Shown in pieces: positions 8,834 through 17,057 of a stretch of 49,480 nt of DNA (its first letter is position 1; the number at the start of each line of letters is the position of its first letter). The position numbers were made by a program, and so were the translations under genes. Source of the stretch: Hydrogenophaga intermedia (GTDB lineage: Bacteria > Pseudomonadota > Gammaproteobacteria > Burkholderiales > Burkholderiaceae_C); NCBI RefSeq assembly GCF_000723405.1, contig NZ_CCAE010000037.1:1-49480 (forward strand). Reading direction: 5' to 3'. The notes under the pieces were generated by a model. It was given only the letters and a program-made list of their open reading frames with translations. It was not told the origin of the DNA and did not search any database.

Positions 8834-10377
8834 GGCTTGCCCCTTACCGGCGCCTCAGCCAAGGCGTCGGACCAGCCGGCGCCGAGCGCGCGGTACAGCG
8901 CCACCACCGACAGCGCGGCGGCGGTGGCGCACTCGCTCAGCATGGCTTGCCCGGCGATCAGCGTTCGCTGCGCCACCAGCACCGCCGTGAAGTCGGCCGT
9001 GCCCTCCTGCCAGGCGCGGCGCGCCACATCGAGCGCGGCTTGCTGTTGCGCCACGGCCAGCGTCAGCTGCGTGTGGCGTTCGCGCTCGGCCACATGCGCA
9101 CCCAGCGCGTCGTCCACCTCATGCCAGGCGTTCAGCACGGTCTGCTGGTAGGTGATGGCGGCCGTGCGATGGCGCGCCTGCGTCAGCGCCAGTTGGCTTT
9201 GCAGGCGTCCGCCATCGAACAGCGGCAGGTACAGCGAGGGGCCAAGGGAGTAGCGGCGCGCGCCCCAATCGCCCAGATCGGACAAGGCGGAGGCTTGCAG
9301 ACCCAGGCTGCCCGTGAGCCGGATGCGGGGATAGAAGTCGGCCTCTGCCGCGCCGATGTCGGCCAGGGCCGCGCGCAGTTGGGCGTCGGCCCGCAGGATG
9401 TCGGGGCGCTGGCTCGCGAGTTCAGAGGCGACGCCGATCGGCAATTCGCGAGGCATGGGGGGCGGCCCGGCGCCATCGAACAGGCGCGCGTCCAGTTCGC
9501 GTGGCGCCTGGCCCAGCAAGAGGGCCAGTGCGTTCATCAGCGCGTCGCGCTGCTGTTTGAGCTGCGCGCGCCGCGCGTCGGTCACTGCCACCTCGGCCCG
9601 GGCGGCGGCGGCCTCGAAGCGCGTGGCCACGCCATGGCGTCTGCGACTTTCGGCCAGGCGCACCAGGTCGGCGGCAATGGCGCGCTGCTGCCCGGCCAAG
9701 GCCAGTTGCGCTTGCGCGCCGCGCAGCAGCAGGTAGGTTCGCGCAATGTCACCGGCCACGGAAATCCGCACCGCCTGCGCACCATACCCGCTGGCCTGCA
9801 AACGGGCGTCGGCTGCCACACCCAGTTGGCGCAGGTGGCCCCAGAGGTCCAGTTCCCAGCCGGCCTGCAGCCCGAGTTGCCAGGCGCTGGACGCGGTGGT
9901 GGGCGCGCCCAGGCGCGCCAGCGGCGCGTATTCGCTCTGGGCCGAACGGGCGTAGCCGGCCTCGGCCGCCAGCTGCGGCGCCTGCGCGGCGCGCGCCAAT
10001 CCCAGTTGCGCGCGGCTTTCCTCGATGCGCGCCACGGCGGCCTGCAAGTCCAGGTTCGACGCTGCGGCTTCGGCCTGCAGCTCGCTCAGGGTGCCGTCAT
10101 TGAACAGCATCCACCAGGCAGCCGGGACAGGTGCGTGGCTGAGGCCTGTGGCCCCGTCCATGGTCGCCGCCCGCGCGAGCAGGGCTGCTTGCGGCGTCGC
10201 AAGTTCGGGAGCCGGACGTTGCGGGACCACCGTGCAGCCGGCGAGGGCCAATGCAATTGCCGCGCACCACAGCCTGTCAGGCCCGAGCCCGGAGCTCGCG
10301 GGCTGCTCACCCACCAACACGCCAAGCCAGCGCGTAACGAAGCGCCACGCGGGCGCGGCTGAGAGGGCGTGAATCAT
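8830..10377 (-). CDS. Outer-membrane efflux lipoprotein (NodT/OprM-type OMF)
   Basis: This is a TolC-like outer-membrane channel lipoprotein, about 515 residues from the ATG at 10377. A lipobox LALAGC directs lipid attachment. Two repeated OEP domains follow, with family phrases such as WWMLFNDGTLSELQAEA, AWQLGLQAGWELDLWG, SQRPDILRADAQLRAAL and YLPLFDGGRL. The start is uncertain: from 10377 the Cys is residue 48, a long signal peptide, and GTG codons at 10320 or 10314 would give a conventional one. It is the first gene of the efflux operon. No regulator gene is next to it. Confidence 0.88.
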   Translation of the reverse strand: MIHALSAAPAWRFVTRWLGVLVGEQPASSGLGPDRLWCAAIALALAGCTVVPQRPAPELATPQAALLARAATMDGATGLSHAPVPAAWWMLFNDGTLSELQAEAAASNLDLQAAVARIEESRAQLGLARAAQAPQLAAEAGYARSAQSEYAPLARLGAPTTASSAWQLGLQAGWELDLWGHLRQLGVAADARLQASGYGAQAVRISVAGDIARTYLLLRGAQAQLALAGQQRAIAADLVRLAESRRRHGVATRFEAAAARAEVAVTDARRAQLKQQRDALMNALALLLGQAPRELDARLFDGAGPPPMPRELPIGVASELASQRPDILRADAQLRAALADIGAAEADFYPRIRLTGSLGLQASALSDLGDWGARRYSLGPSLYLPLFDGGRLQSQLALTQARHRTAAITYQQTVLNAWHEVDDALGAHVAERERHTQLTLAVAQQQAALDVARRAWQEGTADFTAVLVAQRTLIAGQAMLSECATAAALSVVALYRALGAGWSDALAEAPVRGKP

Positions 10378-10523
10378 GAGGGAGTTTCGAGTATGTGTTG
10401 CGCCGACTCTTGAAAACGGTCCGGCACACACCCGCGCGCGCGGCGTGCCATCCGTCATGCGGCGATGGATCCGATGCTAGAAATGGCCCGCCCCGCGCAG
10501 AAGGCCGCGCGCGGGATACATGG

Positions 10524-10542
10524 TGTTGACGAGACGACAACA
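10524..10542. promoter_or_regulatory. Dyad-symmetric candidate operator upstream of the efflux operon
   Basis: TGTTGACGAGACGACAACA has TGTTG and CAACA arms with further CG symmetry inside. It lies about 150 bases upstream of the outer-membrane-factor start, where a repressor site would be expected. No matching regulator gene is in the window. The TGTTG...CAACA arms also resemble IS21 tips, so chance or IS debris is possible. Confidence 0.35.
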
Positions 10543-10585
10543 ATCGAGAAGAGATGCCGGTCCCGTGGCTGTCGAAGGATCCCGG

Positions 10586-11072
10586 TGTTGTCTTTCACTG
10601 AAGACTGACCCAGTTAGAGCAGCAATTTCCATTTAAAGCTGACCCACGTAAGAACCCTATCCTGCTGCTTTTAGCAGCAGGAGATTTCAGGAGTGATAGA
10701 CGTGGCGACACTGAGTGTCATAAGACGCTGGGCACTGCGCGAGCAGATGTCCATTCGCGAGATCTTCAGGCGCACAGGCCTGGCTCGCAACACCGTTAAG
10801 AAGTACCTGCGGGCGGGCGATGAAGAGCCCCGCCACGCCAAGCGTGCGAGCTCCAGCAAGCTCGATCCTTAGGCTGAAAAACTCTCCACCTGGCTGTCGA
10901 TCGAGGCAACAAAGTCGCGCAAACAGCGGCGCACTTTGCTGCAGCTCCACACACCCCAAGTCCGAAAAGGAGAAAACGAAGCACTTATCGACACCGTGAG
11001 CTTGTCTGCTCACACAAGGGGTGGGTCAGTATTCGATGGAAATCAAGGGTCAGAGATCAGTGGAATTCAACA
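10586..11072 (+). mobile_element. Decayed, internally deleted IS21-family element
   Basis: The left end (TGTTGTCTTTCACTG..., with CTGACCCA and a second CTGACCCACG) and the right end (reverse complement TGTTGAATTCCACTG, with CTGACCCTTG and CTGACCCACC) are IS21-type multiple terminal repeats. Only 487 bp remain between them, holding a broken istA 5' part and no istB. It is a different element from the one at 1-2542, as shown by the diverged terminal repeats and HTH region. No clear target duplication is visible. Confidence 0.85.
10693..10950 (+). pseudogene. istA 5' remnant with in-frame stop
   Basis: The GTG at 10693, preceded by AGGA, opens an IstA N-terminus with the helix-turn-helix [24 protein letters not shown] at 10870-10872 ends the frame after 59 codons. 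The same frame then continues with IstA-like AEKLSTWLSIEATKSRKQRR up to about 10950, where homology stops at a deletion. It is non-functional, though the 59-residue DNA-binding peptide could in principle still be made. Confidence 0.85.
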
Positions 11073-11385
11073 GAGTCGGTCAAGCTCGTCTCCAAGCGGG
11101 CGGCCCAGGTCGATGACTCTCCTTCGTGTCGCACGTCGAAGTCAATTCGCTGTGCCTGGGCCTGTCGCCAGAACTCACATTGGCTGCCGTAGCTGGCGCA
11201 GTTGAAAGCGAAAAGTTTCTACTAAACGCACGAGCGTCTGAGTTGTCGCGCCCGTAGTCGAGGAAGTCCGCTTCTAACCGCGCATTGGCATGCTCGCCCA
11301 TGGCCCAACAGAGCCTGGAACAGAACCGCCCCGTGATGTGACGAAGCGCAACGCATCGGCAGGTTGTGCCTCAGGACAGGGGGCG
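11073..11385. other. Gene-free stretch between IS remnant and tetR
   Basis: Roughly 310 bases lie between the IS remnant and the tetR stop. Short open frames on both strands show no recognisable domains, and none has a convincing RBS. It is probably decayed DNA. Confidence 0.5.
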
Positions 11386-11958
11386 CTAAGACGCGCGTAC
11401 CAGTAAGCCGTTAAGGATGAGCGAATAGGCCTCCTCCATGGCTTGCTGCAGCGTAAGCCCGCTGCGCCGCAGGAACTCGACTTTTCGCAAGCGCATCGCC
11501 GCGCCGAGTACCACCTCGATGGCCACCGCAGCGTTGTGCGCGTTGTAGTGCCCCGAGCGGATGCCCTCTTCGAAGATGCGCTGGCCCCACTGCGCGCGCC
11601 GCATCTGGTAGTCGGTAAAGATCTGTTGGCCCTCTGGCGTGGCCTCAAGGTCCGACAGGAAGGCATTGCTCAGCTTGGTGGCCACCACGATGCCTGCATG
11701 CAGAAACACCACCACGCGACGCGCAGGGTCGGTCTCGTTCTCCACGGCCTGCTCACCCGCCACACGGCCTGCGTCGAAGTACCGCTGGGCAACCAGGTGC
11801 AGCAGCCCCACCTTGGTGGGCGCCAGTGCGTAGAGCCGGCGCCGCGAACAACTCAGGCGCGCGGCCATGTCGCCCACGTTCAAAGCCGAAATGCCTTCTG
11901 CCAGCAGCAGTTGCGACAACTCCTCGATGAACTCTTCTTCTGATCGCTTCGGGGCCAT
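11386..11958 (-). CDS. TetR-family transcriptional regulator
   Basis: This is a 190-residue one-component repressor. The N-terminal TetR helix-turn-helix spans about 10-55 (LNVGDMAARLSCSRRRLYAL, then TKVGLLHLV), and the C-terminal ligand domain is all-helical (about 60-190). It is divergently transcribed from the TRAP/thiolase/SDR/ligase operon with a 114-base gap. That gap holds two GGTACC-N14-GGTACC elements around the operon promoter, so it very likely represses that operon and is released by the substrate or its CoA thioester. That role is inferred from position. Confidence 0.88.
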   Translation of the reverse strand: MAPKRSEEEFIEELSQLLLAEGISALNVGDMAARLSCSRRRLYALAPTKVGLLHLVAQRYFDAGRVAGEQAVENETDPARRVVVFLHAGIVVATKLSNAFLSDLEATPEGQQIFTDYQMRRAQWGQRIFEEGIRSGHYNAHNAAVAIEVVLGAAMRLRKVEFLRRSGLTLQQAMEEAYSLILNGLLVRAS

Positions 11959-11990
11959 GGTGCGGTTCGAAAAAACGACAAGACTGCAAG

Positions 11991-12016
11991 GGTACCAAAA
12001 CGATTGACATGGTACC
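11991..12016. promoter_or_regulatory. Candidate TetR operator O1 (GGTACC-N14-GGTACC)
   Basis: Two GGTACC palindromes (11991-11996 and 12011-12016) are separated by 14 bases. The element spans the -35 box (12004-12009) and the start of the spacer of the dctQ promoter. Its half-site spacing is identical to that of O2. Confidence 0.65.
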
Positions 12017-12032
12017 GAAATCCGTCTTTAAT
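12004..12032 (+). promoter_or_regulatory. Sigma70 promoter of the TRAP-catabolic operon
   Basis: A perfect -35 TTGACA (12004-12009) is followed by a 17-base spacer and a -10 TTTAAT (12027-12032, five of six). Transcription should start near 12039, inside the downstream operator. Such a strong core promoter fits control by a repressor. Confidence 0.75.
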
Positions 12033-12058
12033 GGTACCAATCAACGATATCTGGTACC
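12033..12058. promoter_or_regulatory. Candidate TetR operator O2 (GGTACC-N14-GGTACC)
   Basis: GGTACC occurs at 12033-12038, directly after the -10 box, and at 12053-12058, touching the dctQ ribosome binding site (AGGAG at 12059-12063). The spacing equals O1. Both 14-base cores contain AACGAT, and the two elements are 42 bp apart centre to centre, about four helical turns. Confidence 0.65.
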
Positions 12059-12072
12059 AGGAGACAGACAAC

Positions 12073-12582
12073 ATGCCAGCCGATCCCCATGCCCCCTCGG
12101 CCGCACGCACGTACTCCCTCGGGGCATGGCTGGGCGCCCTGTTGATGGCGTGTCTGGTGTTGATCACGCTGGCCAACGTATTGGCGCGCTACTTCACCAA
12201 CCATTCCTTCGCGTGGACCGAAGAGCTGTCGGTGTTCCTGATGGTGGTGCTGACCCTCGTCGGCTCGGCTTGGGCCGCGCGCCAGGATTCGCACATCCGA
12301 GTGGAGTTCTTCTATCGGCGCGGCTCGCCACGGCGCCAACGCGCGCTGGCACTTTTATCGGGCCTGTGCACGGCATGGCTGTTCGCGCTGCTGGCCTTAC
12401 TGCTGGTGCGCACCGGACTCAGCGAGTACGCCTTCGAAGAAACCACCACCGGCCTGGGTGTGCCGCGCTGGTGGTATACGGCTGGACTGCCGGTGTTGGC
12501 GCTGGCTGTCGCGGCTGTTGCGTTGTGGCGCGTGGTGTCCGGCGCGCCGCCCACTGCCGATGATGAGGGCCCCACCCGATGA
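12073..12582 (+). CDS. dctQ: TRAP transporter small permease DctQ
   Basis: This is a 169-residue four-helix membrane subunit of a tripartite ATP-independent periplasmic transporter. It has LGALLMACLVLITLANVLAR as helix 1 and FAWTEELSVFLMVVLTLVGS, the DctQ signature region, as helix 2; two further helices lie toward the C-terminus. The ATG at 12073 follows AGGAGA. It is the first gene of the operon, overlapping dctM by four bases. With DctM it forms the sodium-coupled membrane channel that accepts substrate from DctP. Confidence 0.92.
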   Translation: MPADPHAPSAARTYSLGAWLGALLMACLVLITLANVLARYFTNHSFAWTEELSVFLMVVLTLVGSAWAARQDSHIRVEFFYRRGSPRRQRALALLSGLCTAWLFALLALLLVRTGLSEYAFEETTTGLGVPRWWYTAGLPVLALAVAAVALWRVVSGAPPTADDEGPTR

Positions 12583-13883
12583 TGGGCCTGCTGCTGTTCA
12601 CCGCTTTTCTGGGTCTGATGCTGCTCGGCGTGCCGGTGGCCGTGGCGCTGGGGCTATCGGGTGCGTTGGTCATCGCCGCGACAAGTGCAGACTTGCCCTG
12701 GTTCGGCCTCTATGCCGTGCAGCAGAACTTCGACGCCGGCATCGCCAAGTACCCCCTGCTCGCGCTGCCCATGTTCGTGCTCGTGGGCTGCATATTCGAT
12801 CGTTCCGGTATTGCGCGGCGCATGGTCGACTTCGCCTCGGCCGCGCTGGGCCGCGGGCCGGGCATGCTGCCCATCGTGGCGATTCTCGTGGCCATGCTGC
12901 TGGGCGGCATCTCCGGTTCCGCGGCGGCGCTGGCGGCCGCCATCGGCGGCGTAATGATCGCCGCCATGCACCGGGCGGGTTATCCGCGCGCCTTCTCCGC
13001 CGCGGTGATCGGTGCCGCCACCGCCACCGACATCCTTATCCCGCCATCGCTGGCTTTCGTGATCTATAGCGTGATGATGCCGGGCGTGGGCTTGCTCGAG
13101 CTGTTCGCGGCGGGGCTGATCCCTGGCTTGCTGGCCGGGCTCGCGCTGGTGCTGCCCGCCTGGTGGCTGTCGCGACGCCATGGCTTTGGCGCGCAGGAAG
13201 CCACGCTCGAGCGGCCATCGCTGGGAAAAAGCTTTCGCGAAGCATCGTGGGGACTGGCCACCCCGGTGCTGATCCTGGGGGGCATGCGCCTGGGCTGGTT
13301 CACACCGACCGAGGCGGCGGTGGTTGCCGCCGTCTATGTGTTGCTGGTGGGCATGTGCGTGCACCGTTCCATCGGCGTGCGCGACCTGGTGCCCATGTTC
13401 TCCGAAGCGGCCAACACCTCGGCCGTGATCCTTGTCATCCTCGGCATGGCCGGGATCTTTGGCTATTGCATCAACACCATCGGTGTGGCCGACCCACTGG
13501 TGGACTGGTTCGCCGGCCTGGGCCTGGGCAAGGTGGGCACGCTCATCCTGGTGTTGCTCGCCGTCAAGGTCGTCGGCATGTTCATCGACGGCGTGACCAT
13601 CTTCATGGTGTTCGTGCCGCTGTTCGCGCCACTCATGCGCAGTTTTGGCTGGGACCCTGTGTGGTTTGGGGTGCTCGTAACCATGGTCGTGGCGCTGGGC
13701 CAATTCACGCCGCCTTTCGCTATCAACCTCATGGTGGCAGCGCGCATGGCGCGCATCCCGGTTGAAGGCACTTTCCCCTGGGTGGGGTGGTTCGTGCTGG
13801 GCTTCGCCATCGCCATCGCCTGCGTGGTGGCCTGGCCCGATCTCGCACTGTGGCTGCCCAGGCTCCTCATTTCATCGTCGTAA
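12579..13883 (+). CDS. dctM: TRAP transporter large permease DctM
   Basis: This is a 434-residue polytopic permease with about 12 membrane segments and the usual family length. Conserved stretches include FDAGIAKYPLLALPMFVLVG, LGGISGSAAALAAAIGG, ATDILIPPSLAFVIY and a C-terminal GQFTPPFAINLM. ATGA overlap with dctQ signals coupled translation; an alternative ATG is three bases later. It carries out sodium-driven uptake of an organic acid across the inner membrane. Confidence 0.93.
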   Translation: MMGLLLFTAFLGLMLLGVPVAVALGLSGALVIAATSADLPWFGLYAVQQNFDAGIAKYPLLALPMFVLVGCIFDRSGIARRMVDFASAALGRGPGMLPIVAILVAMLLGGISGSAAALAAAIGGVMIAAMHRAGYPRAFSAAVIGAATATDILIPPSLAFVIYSVMMPGVGLLELFAAGLIPGLLAGLALVLPAWWLSRRHGFGAQEATLERPSLGKSFREASWGLATPVLILGGMRLGWFTPTEAAVVAAVYVLLVGMCVHRSIGVRDLVPMFSEAANTSAVILVILGMAGIFGYCINTIGVADPLVDWFAGLGLGKVGTLILVLLAVKVVGMFIDGVTIFMVFVPLFAPLMRSFGWDPVWFGVLVTMVVALGQFTPPFAINLMVAARMARIPVEGTFPWVGWFVLGFAIAIACVVAWPDLALWLPRLLISSS

Positions 13884-13900
13884 CCATTAGGAGACATGCC

Positions 13901-14926
13901 ATGACTCGCCGTCGCGCTTTGCTTCAATCCACCGCCGCCTTGGCCTTGGCCGCACCATGGGTGGTTCGCGCTAGCCCCGCCTACAAGAGCGAGTACCGCG
14001 TGTCGCTCGCAAGCCCGCCGGGCACCGTGTGGCACCAGGGCACCGAACAGTTCGCCAGCCTCGTGCAGGAGCGCACGCAAGGCCGCATCCGCATGAAGGT
14101 ATACCCGGGCTCCAGCCTGCTGCAAGGCCAGCAGGATCGCGAACTGGCCGCGCTGCGCCAAGGTGTGATCGATGTACTGGTGGGCACCACGCTCACCTGG
14201 TCCGGTACGGTCAAGGACTTCGCGCTGTTTCACATGCCATTCCTCATGCCCAGCAACAAGGCCGTAGATGCCGTGCTGGCTTCCGATGCGCTGCGCCAGG
14301 ACTTCTACGCCATCATGCGCCGTTCCGGCATCGAGCCGCTGGCCTCCGCCGAGTACGGCGCATTCCACCTCATCAATTCCAAGCGCCGCGTGGTTCAGCC
14401 AGAAGATCTGCGGGGCCTCAAGATCCGCACGGTCTCCACGCCGATGCAGCAGGAGTTGATGACTGAGTTTGGCGCCAACCCCACCACGATGAGCTTTGCC
14501 GAAGCGCAGCCCGCGCTGGCCACCGGCGCGGTCGATGGGCTTACCCTGACCGGCGAGCAGTTTCTTGCCATCAAGCTTTACACGCTGGGCCAGAAGCACG
14601 TGACCAAATGGAACGCGCACAACGAACTGCTGCACATCGCGGTCAGTGGCGTCGTGTGGAAAACCTGGAGTGAGGCGGACCAAAAGATCGCGCGCCAGGC
14701 CGCTCAGGATGCGGCCGCCGACATGAACGCCAAGCTGCGCCGCTTTCAGGCGCAGGAGAACGACGCGCTAAAGGCCGTGGGGGTAGACGTGGTCGAGCCC
14801 ACGCCAGAGCAGCTCGCGCACTGGCAGCAAGCAGCGCAGCGCATCCGTGCGCGCTGGAAGGACATCATCAACCCCGGCCTGGCGGACAAAGTCGAGCAGG
14901 TGGTGAGCCAGGCGATGCGCTCCTGA
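13901..14926 (+). CDS. dctP: TRAP transporter solute-binding protein DctP
   Basis: This is a 341-residue periplasmic receptor that captures the substrate for DctQM. The signal sequence MTRRRALLQSTAALALAAPW contains a twin-arginine-like TRRRALL motif, suggesting possible Tat export. The mature part shows the DctP pattern: GRIRMKVYPGSSLLQGQQDR, DFALFHMPFLM, then GLKIRTVSTP, whose arginine is the family's carboxylate-binding residue. The ATG at 13901 has AGGAGA upstream, 17 bases after dctM. The arginine implies a carboxylic-acid ligand; the identity is unknown. Confidence 0.93.
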   Translation: MTRRRALLQSTAALALAAPWVVRASPAYKSEYRVSLASPPGTVWHQGTEQFASLVQERTQGRIRMKVYPGSSLLQGQQDRELAALRQGVIDVLVGTTLTWSGTVKDFALFHMPFLMPSNKAVDAVLASDALRQDFYAIMRRSGIEPLASAEYGAFHLINSKRRVVQPEDLRGLKIRTVSTPMQQELMTEFGANPTTMSFAEAQPALATGAVDGLTLTGEQFLAIKLYTLGQKHVTKWNAHNELLHIAVSGVVWKTWSEADQKIARQAAQDAAADMNAKLRRFQAQENDALKAVGVDVVEPTPEQLAHWQQAAQRIRARWKDIINPGLADKVEQVVSQAMRS

Positions 14927-14935
14927 GGTCGCGCG

Positions 14936-16174
14936 ATGGAAAAGACCTACGTGGTGGGCGTCGGCATGACGCCCTTCGGCAAGCTGCTGCAACTCAGCAT
15001 CAAGGACCTCACGCGCCTGGCGGTGGAGCAGGCGCTGGACGATGCCGACCTGCGGCGCGAGCACCTGCAGGCAGCGTTCTTCGCCAACGCTAGCCAGGGG
15101 CATATGGAAGGGCAGCACATGGTCCGCGGCCAAGTGGCGCTGCGGGCCATGGGCGTGTCCGGCATCCCCGTCGTGAATGTGGAGAACGCCTGTGCAAGTA
15201 GCAGCACGGCCTTGAACCTCGCGATTGCCTTCGTGCGATCGGGGCAAGGCGATGTGGCGTTGGCCGTGGGCGCGGAGAAGATGTTCTCCGAGGACAAGGC
15301 GCGCATGTTTTCGGTGTTCGACAGCGGCTGGGACGTCACCGCCACGGCGGCCACCACCCAACGACTTCTTCAGCTCGGCGAAGGCCTGCCGGTACCTGAG
15401 GGAAGCACATCGAGCCGACCGTACAGCGTGTTCATGGACATCTACGCGTCTTTTGCCCGCCAGCACATGAAACGGCACGGCACCACTCAACGCCAACTGG
15501 CGGCGGTGGCCTCCAAGAACCATCGGCACTCGGCTGCCAACCCGCTCGCGCAGTACCAGACCGCGTACAGCGTGGACGAGGTATTGACTTCTCCGCCGAT
15601 CACCTACCCGCTCACGCTGCTGATGTGTTCGCCCGTATCGGACGGCGCGGCCGCGGCCATTGTCTGCGGTGAAGGCGCGCTCAAGCGCCTGGGACTGGAT
15701 CGCCGCCGTGCTGTGCAGGTGCTGGCCTCGGTGGTGCAGACGGGCAGCGAGCGCGACCCCGAAGACGACGCCGCGCACTGCACGGCACAAGCGGCACGCC
15801 GCGCCTACGAAGTGGCGGGCATAGGACCGAAGGACGTCTCGCTGGCCGAGGTGCACGACGCCACCGCGATGGGAGAGGTGATCCAGATCGAGAACTTGGG
15901 CTTGTGCGGTTTCGGCGAAGGCGGCGAGTGCTCGGAGCGAGGCGACACCGCGCTGGGTGGCCGGATTCCCGTCAACCCCTCGGGTGGCCTGGAGTCGCGC
16001 GGCCACCCGATCGGGGCCACCGGCCTTGCGCAGGTGCACGAGCTGGTCACCCAGTTGCGAGGCGAAGCGGGTCAGCGCCAGGTGCAGAGCGCGCGCATTG
16101 GCATCGCCGAAAACGGGGGCGGCCTGGTGGGGATCGAAGAGGCGGTGGCGTGTGTCACCGTGCTCGCGCGTTGA
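14936..16174 (+). CDS. SCP-x-type thiolase / acetyl-CoA acetyltransferase
   Basis: This is a 412-residue thiolase-superfamily enzyme. The nucleophile Cys86 lies in NACASSSTAL. The second motif HDATAMGE replaces the classical region. GGLESRGHPIGATGL carries the catalytic His, and AENGGGLVG is the SCP-x variant of the C-terminal CxG motif, in which the second cysteine is absent. Such enzymes cleave 3-ketoacyl-CoA with branched or bulky side chains. It follows dctP by nine bases with GAGG upstream. No DUF35 partner, which many SCP-x-like thiolases have, is adjacent. Confidence 0.88.
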   Translation: MEKTYVVGVGMTPFGKLLQLSIKDLTRLAVEQALDDADLRREHLQAAFFANASQGHMEGQHMVRGQVALRAMGVSGIPVVNVENACASSSTALNLAIAFVRSGQGDVALAVGAEKMFSEDKARMFSVFDSGWDVTATAATTQRLLQLGEGLPVPEGSTSSRPYSVFMDIYASFARQHMKRHGTTQRQLAAVASKNHRHSAANPLAQYQTAYSVDEVLTSPPITYPLTLLMCSPVSDGAAAAIVCGEGALKRLGLDRRRAVQVLASVVQTGSERDPEDDAAHCTAQAARRAYEVAGIGPKDVSLAEVHDATAMGEVIQIENLGLCGFGEGGECSERGDTALGGRIPVNPSGGLESRGHPIGATGLAQVHELVTQLRGEAGQRQVQSARIGIAENGGGLVGIEEAVACVTVLAR

Positions 16175-16185
16175 GGGGGTCACAC

Positions 16186-16986
16186 ATGCAGGAAGAATCC
16201 CTGAATGGCCGGGTGAGCTTGGTGATCGGCGCTGGCGCCACGGGCGACGGCATCGGCAACGGGCGCGCCATGGCGCTGACCTTCGCGCGCCGCGGGGCGC
16301 TGGTGGTGGCGGTGGACCGCGACCTTGCCAGCGTGGAACGCACGCGCGAGATGGTGCTGGCCGAGGGTGGCCAGTGCCTGGCGCTGCGGGCCGATGCCGC
16401 GGTGTCGGCCGACTTGCAGGCTGCCGTGCAGCAAACGCTGGAGCGCCACGGCCGCCTTGACGTGCTGGTCAACAACGTTGGCATCGTGCCGCTGGGCGGG
16501 CCGGTCGAACTCGCCGAATCTGACTGGGACCGCGCCTTCGCGGTGAACGTGAAGTCGGCCTTCCTCGCCTGCAAGCACGTCCTGCCGGCCATGCTTCGTC
16601 AGCGACGCGGGGCGATCGTTCACGTGTCATCGCTGGCCTCGATCCGCTCGCCGGCCTCGCCCTATTGCGCCTACGCGGCGAGCAAGGCGGCCATGAACGG
16701 CTTGTCCCAGTCGGTGGCGCTGCAGTACGCGGGGCAGGGCATCCGCTCGAACGTTCTGATGCTGGGCATGATCGACACGCCCCATGTGCGAGAGCAACTC
16801 GCGGGCACGGCGATCGACGGTGTCGATGCGCTGATGGCGCGCCGCCACGCGCAATCGCCCTCGGGCGCGATGGGCACCGTGTGGGAGGCGGCCGCCGCGG
16901 CCGCCTTTCTGGCCAGCGACGCCGCCGCCTACATCAACGGCACCGAACTGCTGGTGGATGGCGGCCTGCACCGGCGGGTGGGCTGA
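16186..16986 (+). CDS. SDR-family dehydrogenase
   Basis: This is a 266-residue short-chain dehydrogenase/reductase. The nucleotide-binding glycine motif is GAGATGDGIGNG (15-26), slightly expanded relative to TGxxxGIG. NNVG is at 96-99 and the catalytic YxxxK at Tyr163/Lys167 (YAASK), with the usual C-terminal YINGTELLVDGGL. AspValAsp-like residues after strand 2 (VAVDRD) suggest NAD preference. The ATG at 16186 follows an AGGGGGT 11 bases after the thiolase stop. In this operon it could oxidise a 3-hydroxyacyl-CoA before thiolysis. Confidence 0.9.
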   Translation: MQEESLNGRVSLVIGAGATGDGIGNGRAMALTFARRGALVVAVDRDLASVERTREMVLAEGGQCLALRADAAVSADLQAAVQQTLERHGRLDVLVNNVGIVPLGGPVELAESDWDRAFAVNVKSAFLACKHVLPAMLRQRRGAIVHVSSLASIRSPASPYCAYAASKAAMNGLSQSVALQYAGQGIRSNVLMLGMIDTPHVREQLAGTAIDGVDALMARRHAQSPSGAMGTVWEAAAAAAFLASDAAAYINGTELLVDGGLHRRVG

Positions 16987-17057
16987 GCCGCGCCACCGCC
17001 CGCCCATCCCATCGACCGTCGCCGGCGAAACGCCGAGCACCTGCCTGCACCGCATCC

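Noticed and set aside
10951..11072. Possible istB 3' remnant in the decayed IS21 element
   Set aside because: A basic tail-like peptide can be read in one frame, but it is too short and unspecific to support.
14768..16183. Minus-strand open frame antisense to the thiolase gene
   Set aside because: It is a GC-skewed shadow frame; the thiolase motifs are on the other strand.
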